Below are positions 16,591 through 24,172 of a stretch of 64,000 nt of DNA, one piece after another. The position numbers and the translations under genes were made by a program. How positions within the stretch are numbered: position 1 is the first letter of the stretch; every line of letters begins with the position of its first letter. The DNA is from G958296245 sp963664035 (GTDB taxonomy: Bacteria; Chloroflexota; Dehalococcoidia; Lucifugimonadales; G958296245): assembly GCA_963664035.2 (NCBI GenBank), contig OY760867.2, positions 2,604,001-2,668,000 of the forward strand. The letters are read 5' to 3'. A model generated the notes under the pieces. It saw nothing but the letters and a program-made list of their open reading frames with translations, was not told the DNA's origin and did no database searches.

Positions 16591-17748
16591 GTGGCGGGTA
16601 CGGACTACTACTCGAAGCTCGGCGTCCGGAGGGTCATCAACGCCTGGGGGAGCAGCACGGTTCTCGGCGGCTCCGAGTCGTCGCCGGAGGTCGTGCGGGC
16701 CATGGAGCAGGCGAACACCAGCTTCGTGGAGATGGACGATCTGCTGCGGCGCTCGGGGGACTACATCGCCGACGTGCTGGGCACGGAAGCCGCCTACGTC
16801 ACGGCGGGGGCGGCCGGGGCGATTGCGCTTGGCACGGCGGCCTGCATGACCGGGGTGGACGAGGAGAAGGTGCGCCGGATCCCGGACACCGCCGGCATGA
16901 AGAACGAGGTGGTGTTGCAGAAGGCGCAGCGCTACCGGTACGACAGGTGCTTCACCATGCCGGGATCGCGGCTGGTGGAGGCCGGGGACGCGGAGGGCTG
17001 CACGAAGGAGCAGCTTGCGGCGGCCATTGGCGACGACACGGCGGCAGTGGCGTACCAGGTGCAGTACGACCGCCCGGAGACGGTGCTGTCCATCGAGGAC
17101 GTGATGGAGGTCGCCCACGATCACGGCGTGCCCGTGATCTCGGACGCTGCGCCGCACAACTACCCGCTGGACTACTTCAGGCGCAACGCGCAGGCGGCCG
17201 ACCTGGTGTGCTTCAGCGCGAAGTACTTCCAGGCGCCGCAGACGATAGGGATCATATGCGGGCGGCGCGACCTGATCGAGGCGGTGCGGGCCAACGGCTT
17301 CACCGCGTACCACGCCAAGGAGCCGGGCGTCGCCGAGGCTATGACTAAGTTCCCCGCAGGCGCGTGGGGGCGGATGATGAAGGTGGACCGGCAGGCGCTG
17401 GCGGGCGGGCTGGCGGCTCTCGACCGGTGGTTCACGATGGACCACGAGGACCGCATACTGGGGTACCGCGCGATCATGGAGGCGATACAGGAGCCCCTGG
17501 CGGGCGTGCCGCACGTCGAGAGCGAGGTCGTGAACGTGCCGAACTTCTGGCAGGTGGAGCTGCACGTGCGGCTGGACGCGGCCGCGTTGGGCAAGACGGC
17601 GGAGCAGGCGGCGGAGGAGTTAGACGCCGGTGACCCGCGGGTATGGGTGGCGTTCTTCGGCGACGGGCAGATACTGATGAAGACGAACACGATGTCGATG
17701 GAAGACGGCCGCATACTTGGGGACCGGCTGAGGGCCGTGCTGACCTAG
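16591..17748 (+). CDS. SelA-like / DgaE-like PLP-dependent enzyme
   Basis: 385 residues from GTG, placed four bases after the DapA-like stop and so translationally coupled. The opening YYSKLGVRRVINAWGSSTVLGG is typical of the SelA-like group of fold-type I enzymes. The PLP-binding Asp lies in VPVISDAAPHN and the PLP Lys in CFSAKYFQAPQ. It is too short and lacks the N-terminal region of genuine selenocysteine synthase (about 460 residues). D-glucosaminate-6-phosphate ammonia lyase (DgaE) is a characterised relative that works with an aldolase, matching this gene order. Probable role: dehydratase or lyase on an amino acid or amino-sugar acid. Confidence 0.8.
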   Translation: MAGTDYYSKLGVRRVINAWGSSTVLGGSESSPEVVRAMEQANTSFVEMDDLLRRSGDYIADVLGTEAAYVTAGAAGAIALGTAACMTGVDEEKVRRIPDTAGMKNEVVLQKAQRYRYDRCFTMPGSRLVEAGDAEGCTKEQLAAAIGDDTAAVAYQVQYDRPETVLSIEDVMEVAHDHGVPVISDAAPHNYPLDYFRRNAQAADLVCFSAKYFQAPQTIGIICGRRDLIEAVRANGFTAYHAKEPGVAEAMTKFPAGAWGRMMKVDRQALAGGLAALDRWFTMDHEDRILGYRAIMEAIQEPLAGVPHVESEVVNVPNFWQVELHVRLDAAALGKTAEQAAEELDAGDPRVWVAFFGDGQILMKTNTMSMEDGRILGDRLRAVLT

Positions 17749-17785
17749 TTAGCAGCGGCCTCTGGATTACGCGGGCGGTAGCAGC

Positions 17786-18220
17786 ATGAGTTGGCAACCA
17801 TTGACGAAACTTGATCCTTACCATGGTGAACCACAGCACTACGAATTCCGGTTCCCGCTGGAGGATGGGCCTCGCAGACCAACCTACTGGAAAGACCTCT
17901 TGGTGGAGATTGTGGAGTGGCTCTTCGAAAACGAGCGCTTGAAACCGAGTCATTGTCCAATCAAGCGACAGAGTGCCCCAATCAGGTATATAGTGCATAC
18001 CGAACCGCGTCATGCCGATGGTAGTTGCTTTAGCAATCCTGCAAGAGTTGGCGGATGCTACATAGAAGTCGATGAATGGTGGTATGAGTTGCATCCGGCG
18101 GACCTGAACGTGGAAGCGAAGGACAACGATGATAGATTGGTCGAGAACGCGAGGGTCATCATTAAGGAAGTAGCGCCTGGACTGCTAGACGAATTCCTTT
18201 TTCGAGAGCAGCGTCGATGA
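17786..18220 (+). CDS. Hypothetical protein
   Basis: 144 residues and clearly lower in GC than both neighbours. The protein is soluble, rich in aromatic residues (YWKDLLVEIVEWLF, EVDEWWYEL) and without a signal peptide. I recognise no family. It is separated from the flanking catabolic genes by 37 and 83 bases and interrupts an otherwise coherent set of lyases, so a recent insertion is likely. The ordinary start ATG at 17786 lacks a strong Shine-Dalgarno sequence. Confidence 0.5.
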   Translation: MSWQPLTKLDPYHGEPQHYEFRFPLEDGPRRPTYWKDLLVEIVEWLFENERLKPSHCPIKRQSAPIRYIVHTEPRHADGSCFSNPARVGGCYIEVDEWWYELHPADLNVEAKDNDDRLVENARVIIKEVAPGLLDEFLFREQRR

Positions 18221-18303
18221 ACAGGCTCTACTATGGTTGGTGCCATACCCTTTATCACGGCGTTTGCGCGGTCTCTTGGCGTCGTTCACAGGAGTGAATT
18301 CGA

Positions 18304-19026
18304 ATGAAGACCAACAAGGTACTGGCGAAGATGAGGCAGGGGAAGAGGGCGGTAGGATGCGCGCTCGTCTTCCCTTCCACCGACCTCGTGGAGCTTATCG
18401 GCATGGCGGGGATGGACTTCGTGTACCTGGACTTCGAGCACGGGGGCTTTTCGCCGGAGTCGATCGTGGACATGTGCAGGGTGGCGAACCTGTACGACGT
18501 GACGCCGATAGGGAGGGCGCCGGACATACTGCCGTCGACGATAGGCAGGATGCTGGACTGGGGCTACCAGGGGGTCGAGGGGCCGCACGTTGGGACGCGC
18601 GACGAGGCGCAGCAGCTTGTGGACGCGTGCTACTACTCTCCCATCGGCAAGCGCAGCCTGGGGGCCAGCCGGGGCGCGGCGTACGGCGCGGGCGGGCCGG
18701 CGACGGAGTACACGCAGGAGGCCAATTCCCAGATCTACGTCTTCGCGCTGCTGGAGGACCTGCGGGCCGCTGAGAACATCGAGGAGATAGTGGAGGTCGA
18801 CGGCATCCACTCGTACCACATCGGCACCAACGATCTCGCGCAGTCGATGGGGTTGCCGGGGCAGCCCAACCATCCAGATGTGCTGGAGGTTGCGGACCGC
18901 ATGGTCGGCGTCATCCACGCCGCCGGCAAGAAGACGTCGGAGGAGGTGGTCGCAGCCGCACGGGGCACCAACATATTCCTCGACGGGGCCAAGGCGTTCG
19001 TGGAAGAAGTGGGCCGGACGGGGTAG
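18304..19026 (+). CDS. HpcH/HpaI-family class II aldolase
   Basis: 240 residues. The family pattern is visible: MDFVYLDFEHGGFS (the metal and substrate region), an Arg in IGRAPDI, LDWGYQGVEGPHVGTRDEA, and a later IGTNDLAQSMG. Such enzymes split 2-keto-3-deoxy acids or hydroxy-ketoacids into pyruvate and an aldehyde using a divalent metal. It lies in the same direction as the DapA-like and SelA-like genes, so it could perform the last step of the same route. GGAGTGAATTCG precedes the ATG. Confidence 0.88.
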   Translation: MKTNKVLAKMRQGKRAVGCALVFPSTDLVELIGMAGMDFVYLDFEHGGFSPESIVDMCRVANLYDVTPIGRAPDILPSTIGRMLDWGYQGVEGPHVGTRDEAQQLVDACYYSPIGKRSLGASRGAAYGAGGPATEYTQEANSQIYVFALLEDLRAAENIEEIVEVDGIHSYHIGTNDLAQSMGLPGQPNHPDVLEVADRMVGVIHAAGKKTSEEVVAAARGTNIFLDGAKAFVEEVGRTG

Positions 19027-19071
19027 CCCCCACGCGCGGGGCTATTCAGCGAGGGGCGCGGCCGGGTCCTG

Positions 19072-19833
19072 GTGACTCTGCGTCTACGTTATGTCATCGC
19101 CCTGTGGCCGCTTGTGGCGGCGGCGCTTTCTTGCGGCGGCCCAAGTGTCGACGAGCTGGGGCTGACGGAGTTGAGCTCCGATGGGGCTTGCGTGCCGGCG
19201 GGCAGGCTGGAGGTGGCGGAGGGCGAGCAGTGGAGGCTGGCCGGGGACCTGCGGACGCTGGAGGTGTACGGCGGGGGCGAGCAGGCCGGCGAGTTCGTTA
19301 CGACCTACGTCACGGTGGCCAGCATTGCCGATGGGGTCATAGAGTCGGGCGGGGAGCGGGTCGTCGTGCGCGGCGGGGTGGTGGAGGGGACGATCGAGGA
19401 CCGCTCCGACGACGTGGAGGCGCCTCCCGCGGCTGTGACGCCGTTTTCCCACTCCACGGTGTCGTCCATCGACGAGGGGCCCGTGCTGACCATCGATTGG
19501 GAGTGCCACCGGAACGCCTGGCTGACGCACGTGGACGTGAGCGAGAAGAGGCCGCCGGAGAAGTTCAGGGGCCCCACCAAGTACCAGAGGTTCGTCGAGG
19601 AGAGGACACTGGACTCGGGGGTCGAGGTGATCGTATTCAAGCTCAAGCGCGACGAGCCCGGGCTGCTCACGTCCCGGTTCACGACCTTCGTCACGAGTTT
19701 CGGGTACGATAAGGAGACGGGCAGGCTGGCGCTGCGCGAGGTCAGCTCCTTCGGCATACAGGAGGAGGAGACCTTCGCCAGCTTTTCGTCCCAGCAGTTG
19801 GTGGTGGAGGACGGGCCGCCCGCCCTGGAGTAG
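19072..19833 (+). CDS. Putative lipoprotein of unknown function
   Basis: 253 residues from GTG at 19072. The N-terminal signal MTLRLRYVIALWPLVAAALSC ends in a lipobox (AALSC), so it is probably anchored outside the membrane. The mature part is rich in Glu, Val and Gly with beta character, and I recognise no domain. It follows the aldolase gene by 45 bases and precedes the SnoaL-like gene by 21 bases on the same strand, so all three may be co-transcribed. Confidence 0.7.
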   Translation: MTLRLRYVIALWPLVAAALSCGGPSVDELGLTELSSDGACVPAGRLEVAEGEQWRLAGDLRTLEVYGGGEQAGEFVTTYVTVASIADGVIESGGERVVVRGGVVEGTIEDRSDDVEAPPAAVTPFSHSTVSSIDEGPVLTIDWECHRNAWLTHVDVSEKRPPEKFRGPTKYQRFVEERTLDSGVEVIVFKLKRDEPGLLTSRFTTFVTSFGYDKETGRLALREVSSFGIQEEETFASFSSQQLVVEDGPPALE

Positions 19834-19854
19834 CACGACTGGAGGCAGCAGATT

Positions 19855-20331
19855 ATGCCAGACACGAACACCGGCGGCAGGGCTGAGCGGATGGAGAGGC
19901 TGATACGCACCTACTTCGAGGGGTGCAACGAGGCCGACGCCGAGAAGATGACCTCGTGCTTCGTGCCGGACGCGGTACACTACTTCCCGCCGGACATGTA
20001 CGACGGGCCGTGGGCGTCGGCGCGCAGGATCGCGGAGGGGTGGCAGGCGGCGGTGGACAGGCTGGGCTCGTACTGGGTCATCGACCGGCTCGTCACGGAC
20101 GCCGACAGGCACGAGGCCGTGATAGAGTGGACGCACTTCAAGACGAAGCAGGGCGTGGTGCTGCGCGGCGCCGAATGGTACGAGTTCGACGAGGAGACGG
20201 GGCTGATCAAGGAGCTTCGGGCCTACTACGCCTCGCCCCAGGACAAGGGGCTGGACAGGCTGGAGCTCGGGGGTATGGACTACGAGGGGCGGGGCTACTC
20301 GATGGCGCCGCCCGCGGGCGCGAGGGACTGA
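19855..20331 (+). CDS. SnoaL-like / NTF2-fold protein
   Basis: 158 residues. The N-terminal helix and first strand (IRTYFEGCNEADAEKMTSCF followed by VPDAVHYFPP) are the typical opening of SnoaL-like polyketide cyclase and ketosteroid isomerase-like proteins, with the cone-shaped fold. EWTHFKTKQGVVLRGAEWYEF and IKELRAYYASP complete the sheet. Members bind small hydrophobic molecules or catalyse isomerisation and hydration; the ligand here is unknown. Cytoplasmic. Confidence 0.85.
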   Translation: MPDTNTGGRAERMERLIRTYFEGCNEADAEKMTSCFVPDAVHYFPPDMYDGPWASARRIAEGWQAAVDRLGSYWVIDRLVTDADRHEAVIEWTHFKTKQGVVLRGAEWYEFDEETGLIKELRAYYASPQDKGLDRLELGGMDYEGRGYSMAPPAGARD

Positions 20332-20350
20332 GCGCGGGAACCCCGTTCAT

Positions 20351-20515
20351 GGTTCGACAGGCTCACCACGAACGGGTTTCGGCGTACATGAACGGGTTTT
20401 GGCGTACATGGATCAACCCCCATCCTAACCTTCCCCCTCAGGGGGAAGGGACTCTGAGACATTCTCCTCAGGGGAAGGGACATTCTCCTCAGGGGGAAGG
20501 GACATTTGCTGTAGG
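20351..20515. repeat. Mixed dispersed repeats between SnoaL-like gene and thrS
   Basis: Begins with a TTCGACAGGCTCACCACGAA element, then a twice-repeated GTACATGAACGGG/GTACATGGATC segment. Three imperfect units based on TTCCCCCTCAGGGGGAAGGG follow, the same hairpin unit that makes the nine-copy array at 26891-27243. No gene is seen in this gap. Confidence 0.75.
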
Positions 20516-20526
20516 AGGGAGTCGCA

Positions 20527-22266
20527 ATGCAGCAGGCAGTTGAGAGCGACCTGGTTGAGCTGAGGAAGCGGATCCGCCACTCGGCGGCGCACGTCATGGC
20601 GGACGTGGTGACCAGGATGTTCCCCGGGGCGCGGCTTGCTATCGGCCCGCCCACGGAGGACGGCTTCTATTACGACTTCGACACGCCGGAGCCCTTCTCG
20701 GACGACGACCTGGAGCGCATCGAGGAGCGGATGAAGGACGTGATAGCGCGGGACTTCAGGTTCGAGCTGCAGGAGTATCCGAGGGACGAAGCGCTGGAGA
20801 TGCACTCGGGCGAGCCGATGAAGCTGGAGATCATCGGCGAGATACCTGAGGGCGAGCCGATCACGACGTACCGCCACGGCCGGTTCGAGGACCTGTGCGC
20901 GGGGCCGCACGTCGAGTCGACGGGCCGGATACCGGCGTTCAAGCTGCTTAGCGTCGCTGGGGCGTACTGGCGCGGCGACGAAGGGCGTCAGATGCTCCAG
21001 CGCGTCTACGGGACGGCGTTCGAGTCGCAGGAGGCGCTCGACGAGCACCTGCGCCGGCTGGAGGAGGCGCAGAAGCGCGACCATCGGCGCCTGGGGCGGC
21101 AGCTAGACCTGTTCTCGGTCCACGACGAGACGGGGCCGGGCCTTATCGTGTGGCACCCGAAGGGGGCGGTCGTGCGCGGGATCGTGGAGGAGTTCTGGAA
21201 GGAGGAGCACCGCCGCCGGGGGTACGACCTCGTCTATACGCCGCACATAGGGCGTTCGACCCTGTGGCAGACCAGCGGCCACCTCGACTTCTTCAAGGAG
21301 AACATGTTCGCGGCGATGGACATGGAGGGGCAGGACTACTACCTGAAGCCGATGAACTGCCCGTTCCACATCCTCTACTACGAGACGGACCTGCGCAGCT
21401 ACCGCAATCTGCCGATGCGGGTGGGCGAGCTGGGCACGGTGTACCGGTACGAGCGGGCCGGGGTAGTACAGGGGCTGCTGCGGGTGAGGGGAATGACGCA
21501 GGACGACGCGCACATCTTCTGCCGCCCCGACCAGGTGGAGGACGAGATCAACGGCGTGCTCGACCTGACGTTCTTCCTGATGAAGAGCTTCGGCTTCGAC
21601 CGGTACGACGTGATGCTGTCCACGCGTCCGGAGAAGGCCGTCGGCGAGGCGGAGCGTTGGGAGCTTGCCACAGCGTCGCTGAGGAATACGCTGGAGGCGC
21701 GGGGCATCGAGTACGGCGTGGACGAGGGCGGGGGAGCCTTCTACGGGCCGAAGATCGACATACACATCCGGGACGCCATCGGCCGGCTGTGGCAGTGTAC
21801 GACCGTGCAGTTCGACTTCAACCTGCCGGAGCGGTTCGGGCTGACCTACGTCGGCGAGGACGGGCGGGAGCACAGGCCGTACATGGTACACCGTGCCCTG
21901 CTGGGGTCCCTGGAGCGGTTCATGGGGGTGCTCATCGAGCACTACGGCGGGGCGTTCCCCACGTGGCTGGCCCCTGTGCAGGCCGTGGTGGTCCCGATTG
22001 CGGAGAGGCACCTGGAGTATGCGTCCGATGTAGAGCAGCAGATCGACGACGCCGGCGTCAGGGTGCAGGTGGACGACCGGAACGAGCGTATGAACGCGAA
22101 GATCAGGGACGCCCAGATGCAGAAGGTGCCCTACATGCTGGTCGTGGGCGACCGGGAGGCGAAGGCGGGCGCAGCCGCTGTGCGTCTGCGCTCCGGGGAG
22201 AACCTCGGGGCCGTGCCGGTCTCGGAGGTGATAGAGCGGATAGCATCGGAGAACGGGCCGGCCTGA
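20527..22266 (+). CDS. thrS: Threonyl-tRNA synthetase, short form without TGS domain
   Basis: 579 residues; typical bacterial ThrRS has about 640. The protein begins directly with the editing domain (RHSAAHVMADVV contains its zinc-like HxxxH site, and CAGPHVESTG its second part). The class II catalytic core follows: motif 2 region RYERAGVVQGLLRVRGMTQDDAHIF, motif 3 region VHRALLGSLERFMGVLIEH, then the anticodon-binding domain. The N-terminal TGS domain is absent. ATG has GGAGGGAGTCGCA upstream. It charges tRNA-Thr and removes mischarged Ser. The neighbours infC, rpmI and rplT are the classic arrangement. Confidence 0.97.
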   Translation: MQQAVESDLVELRKRIRHSAAHVMADVVTRMFPGARLAIGPPTEDGFYYDFDTPEPFSDDDLERIEERMKDVIARDFRFELQEYPRDEALEMHSGEPMKLEIIGEIPEGEPITTYRHGRFEDLCAGPHVESTGRIPAFKLLSVAGAYWRGDEGRQMLQRVYGTAFESQEALDEHLRRLEEAQKRDHRRLGRQLDLFSVHDETGPGLIVWHPKGAVVRGIVEEFWKEEHRRRGYDLVYTPHIGRSTLWQTSGHLDFFKENMFAAMDMEGQDYYLKPMNCPFHILYYETDLRSYRNLPMRVGELGTVYRYERAGVVQGLLRVRGMTQDDAHIFCRPDQVEDEINGVLDLTFFLMKSFGFDRYDVMLSTRPEKAVGEAERWELATASLRNTLEARGIEYGVDEGGGAFYGPKIDIHIRDAIGRLWQCTTVQFDFNLPERFGLTYVGEDGREHRPYMVHRALLGSLERFMGVLIEHYGGAFPTWLAPVQAVVVPIAERHLEYASDVEQQIDDAGVRVQVDDRNERMNAKIRDAQMQKVPYMLVVGDREAKAGAAAVRLRSGENLGAVPVSEVIERIASENGPA

Positions 22267-22333
22267 TACCGGAGTTCTCGTTCCTAGATCCCCAACCTAA
22301 ACTAAATAGCGGTGGCGCTTCAGGGCAAGGGGA

Positions 22334-22362
22334 GGGCTGGTTTGAAACCAGCCCCTACGGGG
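22334..22362. repeat. REP-like palindrome, GGTTTGAAACC type, copy 2
   Basis: Identical in its core to the 15403 copy (GGGCTGGTTTGAAACCAGCC then CCTACGGGG). It lies 68 bases after thrS and could serve as its terminator. Confidence 0.75.
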
Positions 22363-22421
22363 TGATGGCCGATAGATATGGCGCTGAACGTGGAGGTGGA
22401 GGACTAGGGCCTTTCCAAAGT

Positions 22422-22449
22422 CCGTTCGTGGTGAGCCTGTCGAACCACA
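22422..22449. repeat. Dispersed TTCGACAGGCTCACCACGAAC-type repeat (inverted)
   Basis: GTTCGTGGTGAGCCTGTCGA followed by ACCAC, the reverse complement of the element at 20351. Another half-copy (CCTTCGACATGCTCAGAG) follows at about 22457. Confidence 0.65.
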
Positions 22450-22550
22450 GGTGGGGCCTTCGACATGCTCAGAGCCTGCCCCGTACTCGATACGGGGCCA
22501 ACGGCAAGGTACGACCCTATCCTAACAATGAAAAAGCCCTGGCCCGGCGC

Positions 22551-22580
22551 TTGACCGATAGCGAACGCGTGTGCTATGCT
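22551..22580 (+). promoter_or_regulatory. Candidate upstream promoter in the thrS-infC gap
   Basis: TTGACC (22551-22556), an 18-base spacer and TATGCT (22575-22580) preceded by TGC. A transcript from here would have a leader of about 340 bases before infC. The bases just upstream (CTATCCTAACAATG...GCCCTGG) are repeated upstream of the second promoter at 22857. Confidence 0.45.
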
Positions 22581-22625
22581 CCTCCCATGCCGAGAAATAT
22601 CAATACGAATGGAGGGGCCGTCCCC

Positions 22626-22760
22626 CTCGGAGCTCGCTCCGAGCACGCCCGAACGGCTTGTAACATTCTGGTCATATCGGCGTCCCATTTCGTTAGACCA
22701 GCGTCGCATTCGCGTCACACGCTGTAACGCGAGCCAAAGCTGAATAAGACAAAATGTTAC
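22626..22760 (+). other. Structured leader candidate upstream of infC
   Basis: A perfect 7-bp hairpin (CTCGGAG, loop CTCG, CTCCGAG) occupies 22626-22643. About 15 bases later TGTAACATT pairs with AATGTTACA some 90 bases downstream (around 22753). The region has no convincing gene and lower GC. It could be an attenuator or ribosomal-protein leader for infC-rpmI-rplT, but it matches no leader class I know. Confidence 0.35.
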
Positions 22761-22856
22761 AGATTGTTACGGGTACGGAGAATCTTCGCCCGCTCGACGA
22801 GCGAGTACTACGACTTATCCCAACAATGGAAAGGCCCTGGTGGAGGACTTGGGTTG

Positions 22857-22886
22857 TTGCCCATGAGTTGCGCGCTGTGCTATAGT
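22857..22886 (+). promoter_or_regulatory. Candidate proximal promoter of infC
   Basis: TTGCCC (22857-22862), an 18-base spacer and TATAGT (22881-22886) with a TGC extension. The predicted start lies about 36 bases before the infC start codon. Confidence 0.55.
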
Positions 22887-22928
22887 CCTTGCTGTTTATT
22901 CGGCCATAGAGCCTTTGAGGGGTGAGAT

Positions 22929-23492
22929 ATACCTAGGGATTATCGAGTCAACGGACGGATCAGGGTCCCGCAGGTGCGGCTCATAGACGAGACGGGCAAG
23001 CAGTTGGGGGTGATGCCGACGCGGACGGCCCTAGATACTGCCGAGGCGCGGGGCTTGGACCTGGTGGAGGTCGCGCCCAATGCCACGCCGCCCGTGTGCA
23101 GGCTGCTGGACTATGGCAAGTTCCGCTACGAGGTGACGCGCAAGGAGCGGGAGGCGCGCAAGGAGCAGAAGTCCAGGGGCGGGGCGCAGCAGCAGCGCGA
23201 GGTCCGGTTCAAGACGCGGATCGGCGACCACGACAGGGAGACGAAGACCAGGCTGGTCAAGCGGCTCCTGGACGAGGGGTCGAAGGTGCGTGTCTCGGTC
23301 TCGTTCAGGGCGCGCGAGATCACCCACCCCGAGTTCGGGATGGCCGTATTGAGAAGGGTCGCCGAGGACCTGGCGGACGATGCGGAGATGGAGAAGACGC
23401 CGGGGTTCGAGGGCAGGTTCCTGACCATGGTGCTGGTCCCCTCCAACAAGAAGACCCCCAAGCAGAAGGAGCCACAGGGTGCCAAAGCTTAA
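22929..23492 (+). CDS. infC: Translation initiation factor IF-3 with apparent AUA start
   Basis: 187 residues if started at ATA (22929). The conserved IF-3 opening RDYRVNGRIRVPQVRLIDE lies upstream of the first GTG (22974), and TGA at 22923 blocks any earlier start, leaving ATA as the only plausible codon. It has an AGGGGTGA-type Shine-Dalgarno sequence ending three bases before. IF-3 genes use rare starts (AUU in Escherichia coli) so that IF-3 can repress its own translation, and AUA would serve the same purpose. Both domains are present: LVEVAPNATPPVCRLLDYGKF (N-domain and linker) and VSFRAREITHPEFG (C-domain). It overlaps rpmI by 14 bases. Confidence 0.93.
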   Translation: MPRDYRVNGRIRVPQVRLIDETGKQLGVMPTRTALDTAEARGLDLVEVAPNATPPVCRLLDYGKFRYEVTRKEREARKEQKSRGGAQQQREVRFKTRIGDHDRETKTRLVKRLLDEGSKVRVSVSFRAREITHPEFGMAVLRRVAEDLADDAEMEKTPGFEGRFLTMVLVPSNKKTPKQKEPQGAKA

Positions 23493-23682
23493 GACACACA
23501 AGGGAGCGGCGCGCCGCTTCCACATAACCGGGACCGGCAAGCTGCGTCGCATGAAGGGCCACAGGAGCCACCTGCGCCGCAAGAAGCCCGCGAACGTGCG
23601 GCGGCTGTACGGCAAGAAGCTGGAGCTGGGCCAGGGCGACGAGAAGAGGATCAAGCGCCTCCTCCCGAACGGCCTGCCGTAG
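23479..23682 (+). CDS. rpmI: Ribosomal protein bL35
   Basis: 67 residues from GTG at 23479, inside the end of infC (14-base overlap), so translation is coupled. It is basic and begins MPKLKTHKGAARRF, with GHRSHLRRKKPANVRRL, as in all L35 proteins. It is a component of the large ribosomal subunit and stands in the usual infC-rpmI-rplT order. Confidence 0.96.
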   Translation: MPKLKTHKGAARRFHITGTGKLRRMKGHRSHLRRKKPANVRRLYGKKLELGQGDEKRIKRLLPNGLP

Positions 23683-23699
23683 CGGCGGGCACGGGGGCG

Positions 23700-23763
23700 G
23701 GCAGGCACAAGGCCTGCTCCTACGGGGCGGGGAAGGCAGGCACAAGGCCTGCCCCTACGGGGG
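23700..23763. repeat. Two REP-like palindromes, GGCAGGCACAAGGCCTGCC type
   Basis: CAGGCACAAGGCCTG followed by CTCCTACGGGG or CCCCTACGGGG, at about 23700-23727 and 23735-23763. They share the CCTACGGGG tail with the GGTTTGAAACC family but have a different stem. The pair separates rpmI from rplT and could lower or stabilise downstream expression. Confidence 0.75.
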
Positions 23764-23797
23764 CGGGGTTGTAGATGCAGATGGAACGGGGTAGCTA

Positions 23798-24166
23798 GTG
23801 ACCAGGATAAAGAGAGGCGTCACCAGGCATCGGCGCCACAAGAAGATACTTAGCCAGACGAAGGGCCACAAGGGCGGACGCCACACGCTGGTCAGGCAGG
23901 CCCGCGAGTCGCTTATCCACGCGCTCAGCTACTCCTACGCGCACCGCAGGGAGAAGAAGGGCGACATGCGCAGGATGTGGAACGTCCGCATCAACGCGGC
24001 CGCCAGGGCCAACGGCCTATCGTACAGCAGGCTGATACACGGGCTGAAGCTCGGCGGCGTCGAGGTGAACCGCAAGATGCTGGCGGAGCTTTCGATCCGG
24101 GACCCCGCCGGCTTCTCCAGCATAGCCGACCAGGCGAAGCGGCACCTGGCCGCGAACGCGGCGTAG
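23798..24166 (+). CDS. rplT: Ribosomal protein bL20
   Basis: 122 residues from GTG at 23798. It has the long basic N-terminal helix (TRIKRGVTRHRRHKKIL) and the globular end INAAARANGLSYSRLIHGLK, both diagnostic. It binds 23S rRNA early in large-subunit assembly and represses its own operon in several bacteria. The spacing from rpmI is 115 bases, enlarged by two REP-like palindromes. Confidence 0.97.
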   Translation: MTRIKRGVTRHRRHKKILSQTKGHKGGRHTLVRQARESLIHALSYSYAHRREKKGDMRRMWNVRINAAARANGLSYSRLIHGLKLGGVEVNRKMLAELSIRDPAGFSSIADQAKRHLAANAA

Positions 24167-24172
24167 CCCCGC

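Noticed and set aside
16591..17748. Selenocysteine synthase SelA
   Set aside because: The protein is too short, lacks the SelA N-terminal domain and is coupled to a DapA-like lyase. It is a SelA-like lyase, so it does not by itself show a Sec machinery.
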